DNA of 37,674 nucleotides, from the NCBI GenBank assembly GCA_031422555.1, contig JANPLZ010000175.1:1-37674 (forward strand). The letters are read 5' to 3'. A program made the position numbers and the translations under genes. Each line of letters starts with the position of its first letter. The first letter of the stretch is position 1. Under the pieces are notes generated by a model that searched no databases, was not told the DNA's origin, and saw only the letters and a program-made list of their open reading frames with translations. This document shows, piece by piece, positions 31,823-37,674 of this stretch. Source of the stretch: JANNAT01 sp031422555 (GTDB taxonomy: Bacteria; Pseudomonadota; Alphaproteobacteria; Rhodobacterales; Rhodobacteraceae).

Positions 31823-32242
31823 TCACGGCAGCGTGCCGCCCATCCCGCACACAATCTGCCATTCTTCGGCGGTCACCGGCTGCACCGACAACCGCGAGTT
31901 GTTGATCAAAACCATGTTTTCCAAGCCGGGCTGAACTTTGCACGCGTCCAGTGTGACCGGGCTTACAAACGGGCGCAGCGCCCGGATCATCACGCAATCC
32001 CAACGCGGATCGTCGGTGGTGCTGTCGGGTGCCGACAAGCGGCAAACCTCGACCACGCCAACCACGGCCTTGCCGATGTTTGAATGATAAAAGAACCCCA
32101 AATCCCCCAGCTGCATCGCCCGCATGTTGTTGCGCGCCTGATAGTTTCGCACGCCGTGCCATTCCTCGCCCGCATCGCCGCGCGCCATCTGGTCTGGCCA
32201 ACCCCAGGCATCAGGTTCGGATTTGAACAGCCAATAGTTCAT
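31823..32242 (-). CDS. EVE-domain protein (YTH/PUA-like fold)
   Basis: The 139-residue protein starts MNYWLFKSEPDAWGWPDQ, the EVE family N-terminus. It continues with W-H-G-V-R-N-Y-Q-A-R-N-N-M-R-A-M-Q-L-G-D-L-G-F-F-Y-H-S. EVE domains read modified bases in DNA or RNA; housekeeping versions like this are common in alphaproteobacteria and their ligand is unknown. The ATG overlaps the YciI stop as ATGA. It belongs to the leftward tsaD-gpsA-yciI-EVE unit. Confidence 0.93.
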   Translation of the reverse strand: MNYWLFKSEPDAWGWPDQMARGDAGEEWHGVRNYQARNNMRAMQLGDLGFFYHSNIGKAVVGVVEVCRLSAPDSTTDDPRWDCVMIRALRPFVSPVTLDACKVQPGLENMVLINNSRLSVQPVTAEEWQIVCGMGGTLP

Positions 32243-32511
32243 CCGATAACCTTCTTCCATTCGCGGATGTCCACGGATGCAAACAGTCCCGCCTTTGCAT
32301 AGGGATCAGCCGTTGCCCAATCTGTAGCGGCCTGCAGGCCATCAACGTTCAGCACAATCAAACTGCCGGTCATCTGACCGTCGCCATCCAGAAATGGCCC
32401 GGCCATTTCCACCACACCACTGGCTTGAATATGCGCCAGATGCGCCGCCCGATTTTCAAGCCGAATGTTAAGTGACGCCGGGTTATCAATGCAGATCAAA
32501 GCTATGCGCAT
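32239..32511 (-). CDS. YciI-like family protein
   Basis: The 90-residue protein shows the YciI ferredoxin-like fold: MRIALICIDNPASLNIRLEN, R-A-A-H-L-A-H-I, G-P-F-L-D-G-D-G-Q-M-T-G-S-L-I-V, and A-D-P-Y-A-K-A-G-L-F. His and Asp in these segments form the presumed active site; function is unclear. It starts 3 nt after gpsA with AGGA about 8 nt before the ATG, and overlaps the EVE gene by four bases. Confidence 0.93.
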   Translation of the reverse strand: MRIALICIDNPASLNIRLENRAAHLAHIQASGVVEMAGPFLDGDGQMTGSLIVLNVDGLQAATDWATADPYAKAGLFASVDIREWKKVIG

Positions 32512-32514
32512 GTT

Positions 32515-33474
32515 TCATTCCTGTTTTAAGGGGCGCGACAATAAAGACTGTATCGCCTCGGTAACGCTGGATGTGCCGTCAAACAGCGCCACCAAAGCCA
32601 AAGTTATCGGCACCTCAACGCCCAACGAATTGCCAAGCTGAACCACCGCTTTCGCGGTTGCAACGCCTTCGACGGTCACAGCCGTGTCAAACGCCTCATT
32701 GCGCCCCAATGCGAGGCCAAAGCGATAGTTGCGCGATTGCTGCGATGTGCAAGTCAACACCAGATCGCCAAAGCCAGAAAGCCCCATCAGCGTTTCCGGT
32801 TGGGCGCCCAGTCGCACCGCCAGCCGCTGCAGTTCAACAAAGCCGCGAGTCATCAGCGCGGCGCGGGCGCTTTCGCCCAACCCCGCGCCAATGCAGGCCC
32901 CACAGGCAATCGCGATCACGTTTTTCAACGCGCCACCCAGTTCGGCCCCGGTCACATCGGTGTTGCGATACAGCCGCAAGGACGGAACCGACAGCGCCAT
33001 CTGGGCCACAAGCCCAGCCGCATCATCGGCGCAGGCCAGCGTCAACGCGGTTGAAAGCCGCTGGGCAATATCTGCGGCAAAGCTGGGACCGGTCAAAACC
33101 ATCGGCACAGCAGCGGGGCAGGCCGCGGCAATAATCGCCGTTGGCCCTTGCAAAGTGGTCAGATCAAGGCCCTTGCAGCAGGCTACCAAAAGGCGGTCGT
33201 CCAAAAACGCGGCATGCTCGGTCACAAATCCGCGCAACGCCTGCATTGGCATGGCCAAGACCAACACCTTGCAATCGCGCAGGCGGTCAAGATCGGGTGT
33301 CACGACAATTTGCACGGGGATGTCGACATCCGGCAAGCGCGGGGTTCGCCGCGACCGCGCTATTTGGTCCATCATCGCACGATCCCGACCCCAAAGAACC
33401 GCTGGCCGGTCATAAAGCCCATGCACAACAGCCAACGCCGTGCCAAACGCCCCCGCCCCGATGACGCCAATCAT
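32515..33474 (-). CDS. gpsA: Glycerol-3-phosphate dehydrogenase [NAD(P)+]
   Basis: GpsA reduces dihydroxyacetone phosphate to sn-glycerol-3-phosphate for phospholipid synthesis. The 319-residue protein has the Rossmann motif GVIGAGAFGTALA, V-L-A-M-P-M-Q-A-L-R, the A-C-K-G-L-D segment, V-L-T-G-P-S-F-A-A-D-I-A, and G-A-L-K-N-V-I-A-I-A-C-G with the catalytic Lys. G-L-S-G-F-G-D-L-V-L-T-C-T-S follows, then R-N-Y-R-F-G. The start overlaps the tsaD stop as ATGA; a longer reading from 33534 would lie inside tsaD. Confidence 0.97.
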   Translation of the reverse strand: MIGVIGAGAFGTALAVVHGLYDRPAVLWGRDRAMMDQIARSRRTPRLPDVDIPVQIVVTPDLDRLRDCKVLVLAMPMQALRGFVTEHAAFLDDRLLVACCKGLDLTTLQGPTAIIAAACPAAVPMVLTGPSFAADIAQRLSTALTLACADDAAGLVAQMALSVPSLRLYRNTDVTGAELGGALKNVIAIACGACIGAGLGESARAALMTRGFVELQRLAVRLGAQPETLMGLSGFGDLVLTCTSQQSRNYRFGLALGRNEAFDTAVTVEGVATAKAVVQLGNSLGVEVPITLALVALFDGTSSVTEAIQSLLSRPLKQE

Positions 33475-34568
33475 GCTTTTGCCCCCTTTTTGCCAAAGCC
33501 GATCATTGGGGCGGCTGTGGGGTCTAGGGGCCAACGGGGCCGCGCCGCCAAAGTCATATCATCGTGCCCACCTGCACGAAAACGTTCAATCCCGGCCCAG
33601 GCGATCATCGCGGCATTATCGGTGCATAGCAGCAAGGGCGGGGCAACAAACCGCACGTTAAAATCTGCACAAACAGTCTCTAACATGGCCCTGATCTGGG
33701 TATTTGCGGCAACTCCTCCTGCCACGGCAAAAGCCGCTATCGCGGGCCCATCTGCCAGATAAATTGCCAAGGCCCGCCGGGTTTTTTCGGCCAGAACATC
33801 GGCGACAGCCCGTTGAAATCCGGCGCAAAGATCACGCCGGTCTTGCACCGGCAGGCCGCCCCTTTGTGCGGTTATCGCATCGCGCGCCCGCAGCAGCGCG
33901 GTTTTCAACCCGGAAAACGACAGATCGCAACCAGGCCGGTCCAACAGCGGCCTTGGGAATGAAAACCGTTTCGCATCGCCCAACATCGCCTCGGCCTGCA
34001 CGGCTGGCCCGCCCGGTTGTGGCAACCCCAACAGCTTGGCCGTTTTGTCAAACGCTTCGCCCGGCGCATCGTCAATCGTGCCACCCAACCTGCGAAAAGT
34101 TTCTGGCCCATACACAATCAAGAACTGACAATGCCCGCCAGACACCAGCAGCATCAGATAGGGAAACGCCAACCCATCCGTCAGGCGTGGCGTAAGGGCA
34201 TGCCCCGCCAGATGATTCACCCCCACCAACGGGATGCCCAGCCCGGTGGCCAGACCTTTTGCCAGCATCACCCCCGACAAAACCCCGCCGATCAACCCCG
34301 GTCCCGCCGTCACCGCGATGCCGTCCAGATCATCAAGGCCAACGCCCGCCTGCGCCAACGCCCGTTCAACGCAATGATCCAGCCGTTCCACATGCGCCCG
34401 GGCTGCAATTTCGGGCACAACGCCACCAAACGCCGCATGCAGATCGTTCTGGCCTTCCACTATTGTCGCCAAAATCGCAGGTGGCACGCCAACAGACTGT
34501 CGAACAACCGCCGCCGCGGTATCATCACAGCTTGACTCGATGCCAAGAAAGGTCAGCGTATCTGCCAT
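33471..34568 (-). CDS. tsaD: tRNA N6-adenosine threonylcarbamoyltransferase TsaD
   Basis: TsaD transfers threonylcarbamoyl to A37 of ANN-decoding tRNAs. The 365-residue protein starts with L-G-I-E-S-S-C-D-D-T-A-A-A-V and shows the substrate H-A-A-F-G-G-V-V-P-E-I-A-A-R-A-H and the metal site VNHLAGHAL (His119, His123). It continues with L-L-V-S-G-G-H-C-Q, and F-D-K-T-A-K-L-L-G-L-P-Q-P-G-G-P, ending in the A-V-A-G-G-V-A-A-N block. It is divergent from hemD across 45 bp and heads the leftward unit gpsA-yciI-EVE. TsaE of the same pathway is at 23109. Confidence 0.97.
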   Translation of the reverse strand: MADTLTFLGIESSCDDTAAAVVRQSVGVPPAILATIVEGQNDLHAAFGGVVPEIAARAHVERLDHCVERALAQAGVGLDDLDGIAVTAGPGLIGGVLSGVMLAKGLATGLGIPLVGVNHLAGHALTPRLTDGLAFPYLMLLVSGGHCQFLIVYGPETFRRLGGTIDDAPGEAFDKTAKLLGLPQPGGPAVQAEAMLGDAKRFSFPRPLLDRPGCDLSFSGLKTALLRARDAITAQRGGLPVQDRRDLCAGFQRAVADVLAEKTRRALAIYLADGPAIAAFAVAGGVAANTQIRAMLETVCADFNVRFVAPPLLLCTDNAAMIAWAGIERFRAGGHDDMTLAARPRWPLDPTAAPMIGFGKKGAKA

Positions 34569-34613
34569 GGTCTGCCGTTGATTGAACCCCTATCTGCAGG
34601 TAACATCAAGGCC

Positions 34614-35354
34614 ATGGTCAAACAATCCCGCGCTGTGACGATCTTGTTGACGCGACCGCTGGCGCAAAGCGTGCGGTTTCAGCGCGAGGTTCTGCACGCG
34701 CTTGGGCCGATGCCGGTTGTCATCTCGCCGTTGATGGCACCGCAGTATCTGACACCACCGATCCCGCCCCGCCCCTACACCGCAATAATTTTTGCCTCTG
34801 TCACCGCGGTAGACGCGGCACAGCGGATTTCCGCCATCGGGGTCGGGTTGCCAAAGCTGGCCTACTGTGTGGGCGACCGAACCGCGATGGCAGCGCGGGC
34901 TGCGGGGTTTAAGCCCCGTTCGGCGCAGGGCGATGCGGTTGATCTTGTGGCGATGATTATCGCCCAAAATCCCACTGGGCCCCTGCTATTTTTGCGCGGA
35001 CACGACAGTCGGGGCGATATCGGGGAAAACTTGATTTTGGCTGGAATAGACACTGTTTCAATCGTCGTCTATGATCAGATTGCGCAACCGTTTTCGGCGG
35101 AAGCCGTTAAGATTCTGAACGGGCCGGACCCGATTGCTGTGCCGCTGTTTTCGCCACGCTCGGCCCGGCTGTTTCGGGCAGATCTGACGCGACTGCGGCT
35201 TGATCCGCCGCTGTGGATCGCGGCGCTTAGCCCGGCCGTTGCGGCTGAACTTGATGCAAAAACCATTCCCCGGTTGCAAATTGCCCGATCCCCGGACAGT
35301 GCGTCGATGATTTTGGCCCTGCAGGCAGTGATGTCGTCGGGCGCTGCGCCTTGA
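34614..35354 (+). CDS. hemD: Uroporphyrinogen-III synthase
   Basis: HemD cyclises hydroxymethylbilane to uroporphyrinogen III in haem synthesis. The 246-residue protein shows the weakly conserved family pattern: I-L-L-T-R-P-L-A-Q-S near the N-terminus, A-I-I-F-A-S-V-T-A-V, C-V-G-D-R-T-A-M-A-A-R-A-A-G-F, L-L-F-L-R-G-H-D-S-R-G, and V-P-L-F-S-P-R-S-A-R-L-F. I chose the ATG at 34614 (CAAGG just upstream); a TTG at 34578 is possible. hemC, often just upstream in other bacteria, is not here. It is followed by the mitofilin-like gene and hemY, the usual alphaproteobacterial trio. Confidence 0.9.
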   Translation: MVKQSRAVTILLTRPLAQSVRFQREVLHALGPMPVVISPLMAPQYLTPPIPPRPYTAIIFASVTAVDAAQRISAIGVGLPKLAYCVGDRTAMAARAAGFKPRSAQGDAVDLVAMIIAQNPTGPLLFLRGHDSRGDIGENLILAGIDTVSIVVYDQIAQPFSAEAVKILNGPDPIAVPLFSPRSARLFRADLTRLRLDPPLWIAALSPAVAAELDAKTIPRLQIARSPDSASMILALQAVMSSGAAP

Positions 35355-35426
35355 AACATTCCGCCGCAACGCTTTACTACTGCAGGGTAGAGTCGTGATA
35401 CGGTGTGGCCTTTGAAAAGGGTGGTG

Positions 35427-36506
35427 ATGATGCAAACAGATGTCACTGAGACCCAAGCCGATCCGGTGATTGCCCAGACCATCGAACCCGATGCGCCGCA
35501 GCCAGAGGTTAATCTGCCGCCAGCACCGGTTAAACCCCGGCGCGGTGGTATGGGTGGAGCTGTCTTTGGGGGCGTAATAGCTGCCCTTGCCGGGTTTGCC
35601 GTGGCGCAAATGGTGCCCGAAGGCTGGCCATTGGCCGCTACGACCGACCTTTCGCTAGAAATTGTTGCCCAGACCAGCCGCATCGACGCGTTGCAAGATC
35701 AACTCGCCGCCCTGCCGGCGCAGCCCATCCCCGATCCAGCCGTGGTAAGCCGGTTGTCTGCACTTGAGACGCAGCCAGCCTTTGACCCGGCCCCATTTGA
35801 AAACCGGATCCTCGCCCTTGAATCCCGACTATCGTCGATTGAAAAACTACCCGCAGATGGAACGGGCGCAAGTGCAGCGGCCGTGGCCGCGCTGCAGGCC
35901 GACGTGCAAGCCTTGCGTCAAGCGGCTGATGCCCAAGCCAGCATTTCGGCGGCCAATCAGATTGAAGCCCAGCAAACTGCCGCCCAATCCACCGCGGCAT
36001 CCAATGAATTGCTGGTCGCAGCGCGACGTTTGACAGCCATGGCTGCCCTGCAAACGGCGTTTGATACCGGGGCTGCCTATGCGCCCGAACTGGCAGAACT
36101 TCAGTCAGGAACAGGCCCTGTTTCAGCCATTTTGACACAATTCGCTGACCAAGGCCTGCCAACACTGGTTGATCTGAGAACGGCCTTCCCCCCTGCGGCC
36201 CGGTTGGCATTGGACGCGGCCTTGCGGGCCGATATGGGCGACAGTTGGACTGAACGGGCGACAAGTTTCTTTCGCAGTCAAACCGGCGCGCGGTCGTTGA
36301 CGCCGCGTGATGGCACTGATCCCGACGCGGTGTTGTCGCGCGCCGAAGCCGCCTTGGCGATTGATGATTTGGCTACGGTGCTTGCCGAATTGCAGGCGCT
36401 GCCACCCGAGGCGCAACCGGCGCTGGCAGAATGGCGGGCCTTGGCGGAAACCCGGGTGGCGGCGGGTTTGGCGATAGCGGCACTTGCAGCGACACTGGGT
36501 AAATAG
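35427..36506 (+). CDS. Mitofilin-like inner-membrane protein
   Basis: The 359-residue protein has an N-terminal acidic/proline-rich segment and one transmembrane helix (about 40-60, G-G-M-G-G-A-V-F-G-G-V-I-A-A-L-A-G-F-A-V). It continues as a long coiled-coil region (about 75-200, with repeated L-E-x-R-L/L-Q-A-D patterns) and a C-terminal mitofilin signature region (about 300-350). Alphaproteobacterial mitofilins shape intracytoplasmic membranes and bind outer-membrane partners. The ATG at 35427 follows AAGGG by 5 nt; the ATG at 35430 is equally possible. It lies in the hemD-hemY unit. Confidence 0.88.
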   Translation: MMQTDVTETQADPVIAQTIEPDAPQPEVNLPPAPVKPRRGGMGGAVFGGVIAALAGFAVAQMVPEGWPLAATTDLSLEIVAQTSRIDALQDQLAALPAQPIPDPAVVSRLSALETQPAFDPAPFENRILALESRLSSIEKLPADGTGASAAAVAALQADVQALRQAADAQASISAANQIEAQQTAAQSTAASNELLVAARRLTAMAALQTAFDTGAAYAPELAELQSGTGPVSAILTQFADQGLPTLVDLRTAFPPAARLALDAALRADMGDSWTERATSFFRSQTGARSLTPRDGTDPDAVLSRAEAALAIDDLATVLAELQALPPEAQPALAEWRALAETRVAAGLAIAALAATLGK

Positions 36507-36514
36507 GGGGCGGC

Positions 36515-37674
36515 ATGATCTGGTCTTTGGTCAAAGTGCTGTTGTTCATCGCGGCCATCGCCGGAATAACTTTTGGCGCGGACATCCTGTTGCACAGCGA
36601 TGAAGGCATCCGCATTGCCGCCGCGGGGTGGGAATTTACCCTTGGCCCACTGCAAAGCGCGATTTTACTGCTGATTACGGTGGTTTTGCTTTGGGCCGTG
36701 ATGAAGCTGGTCGGCTTGGTTGTGGCGGTGATGCGGTTCCTGAACGGCGATGAGACCGCGATTTCGCGATATTTTGACCGCAACCGCGAGCGCAAAGGCT
36801 ATCAGGCGCTGAATGACGGGTTGCTGGCTTTGGCATCAGGCGATGGCCGATTGGCCTTGATGCGGGCGCAGCGGGCCGAGAAATATCTGGCGAAACCGGC
36901 CCTGACCACCTTGCTGATCGCCCAGGCCGCCGAGGCGGCCGGCGATGGTCAGCGGGCAACGGAGGCCTATAAATCGTTGCTGGCCGATGACACCACGCGT
37001 TTTGTGGGTGTGCGCGGGCTATTGCGACAAAAACTGGCCGAAGGCGACACAAATACGGCACTAAAGCTGGCGGAAAAGGCTTTTGAGTTGAAGCCAAAGC
37101 ATGCCGAGACGCAGGATATCTTGCTGAAACTGCAGTCAGAATCCGCCGATTGGAAAGGCGCGCGCGCGACTTTGGGAGCAAAGATGAAGGCGGGCGCGCT
37201 GCCCAAAGAGGTGTATCGCCGCCGCGATGCCGTTTTGGCCCTGCAAGAGGCCCGCAGCGTGATGGACGACACCGCCAGCATCGAGGCGCGCGAAGCGGCC
37301 ATCGAGGCGAACCGGTTGTCGCCAGACCTGATCCCGGCGGCGGTGATGGCGGCGCGCGGCCTGATTGACAAAGGCGATAAGAAAGGCGCTGTCCGGATAC
37401 TGAAAAAGGCGTGGGAGGCGCGCGCGCATCCCGATCTTGCCGCCGTTTTTGCCGAAATAGAGCCTGATGAAACCCCGCTGGGGCGATTGAAACGGTTCAG
37501 GGCGTTGACCCAAGCACAGCCAAATGCCGACGAAACCCTGATGCTTTTGGCGGAACTTAACATTGCGGCCGAAGACTTCCCTGCAGCCCGGCGGGCCTTG
37601 GCCGATCTGGTCACCCGCCATCCCACCCGGCGCAGTCTGGCGATCATGGCGGCGATAGAGCGGGGCGAAGGCAG
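36515..37674 (+). CDS. hemY: HemY-family protein, N-terminal part (runs off the window)
   Basis: The visible 386 residues start MIWSLVKVLLFIAAIAGI, with two N-terminal transmembrane segments (about 2-20 and 45-65), followed by tetratricopeptide-like helices (for instance A-L-K-L-A-E-K-A-F-E-L-K-P-K-H and A-R-R-A-L-A-D-L-V). HemY proteins are inner-membrane proteins encoded with hemD; despite the name their role in haem synthesis is unclear. The ATG at 36515 lies 8 nt after the mitofilin stop. The C-terminus is outside the window. Confidence 0.93.
   Translation, partial: MIWSLVKVLLFIAAIAGITFGADILLHSDEGIRIAAAGWEFTLGPLQSAILLLITVVLLWAVMKLVGLVVAVMRFLNGDETAISRYFDRNRERKGYQALNDGLLALASGDGRLALMRAQRAEKYLAKPALTTLLIAQAAEAAGDGQRATEAYKSLLADDTTRFVGVRGLLRQKLAEGDTNTALKLAEKAFELKPKHAETQDILLKLQSESADWKGARATLGAKMKAGALPKEVYRRRDAVLALQEARSVMDDTASIEAREAAIEANRLSPDLIPAAVMAARGLIDKGDKKGAVRILKKAWEARAHPDLAAVFAEIEPDETPLGRLKRFRALTQAQPNADETLMLLAELNIAAEDFPAARRALADLVTRHPTRRSLAIMAAIERGEG

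Noticed and set aside
34569..34613. Missing hemC before hemD
   Set aside because: In many Rhodobacterales hemC lies elsewhere (near hemE), so its absence here is not informative.

Overview
The window looks like a chromosomal segment from a Rhodobacterales alphaproteobacterium (Rhodobacter/Roseobacter group). This rests on high GC, the gene order regB-senC-regA-hvrA-(HD)-ahcY known from Rhodobacter, the block maf-aroE-coaE-dnaQ-secB that adjoins the replication origin in Caulobacter, an alphaproteobacterial AddAB pair, and hemD-mitofilin-hemY. Most of it is densely packed housekeeping DNA, with many 4-nt ATGA start/stop overlaps.

Layout. 1-1121: rho (partial) and hemJ, both leftward. 1122-1541: a gene-free stretch with many DnaA-box-like 9-mers and AT-rich segments, the probable chromosomal origin. 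1542-4258: rightward maf-aroE-coaE-dnaQ. 4309-4794: secB, leftward. 4885-7824: a 2,940-bp IS1-like element with 19-bp perfect inverted repeats and an 8-bp target duplication. It carries a transposase plus three passenger genes: an XRE/ImmA-IrrE metallopeptidase, an unknown acidic protein and a small basic protein. It landed at the very 3' end of fxsA and separates fxsA from secB. 8410-10719: rightward tim44-like, mltA and smr. 10709-13711: leftward lipoprotein hydrolase, hslU and hslV. 13811-14692: a gene of uncertain, capsule/glycan-like function. 14738-23588: leftward tsaE-amgK-murU-addB-addA-trxA; the first five genes overlap at every junction. 23724-25301: a DivL-like PAS protein without a kinase domain, with a TTAA-N7-TTAA (CtrA-type) box upstream. 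25410-30593: the redox regulon regB / senC-regA-hvrA, an HD phosphohydrolase and ahcY. 30776-32511: small conserved genes (DUF2853, DUF1761, EVE, YciI) and an unexplained strong terminator at 31329-31364. 32515-34568: gpsA and tsaD, leftward. 34614-37674: hemD, a mitofilin-like protein and hemY (cut by the window end), rightward.

How the genes work together. The left part gathers genes next to the origin: termination factor Rho, protoporphyrinogen oxidase, nucleotide house-cleaning, shikimate and CoA steps, the proofreading exonuclease and an export chaperone. The central leftward operon combines tRNA t6A synthesis, peptidoglycan sugar recycling, double-strand-break repair and thioredoxin. 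The reg cluster is a membrane redox sensor kinase, a copper chaperone for cytochrome oxidase, the response regulator and a nucleoid protein that together control photosynthesis/respiration genes in relatives. Haem synthesis recurs at both ends (hemJ, hemD, and a gene named hemY).

The most notable items are the passenger-carrying IS1-like element with its exact insertion footprint, the probable oriC, the CtrA-type box in front of the kinase-less DivL homologue, and a strong terminator with no obvious gene to terminate. All functional calls come from reading motifs by eye; no database search was run.
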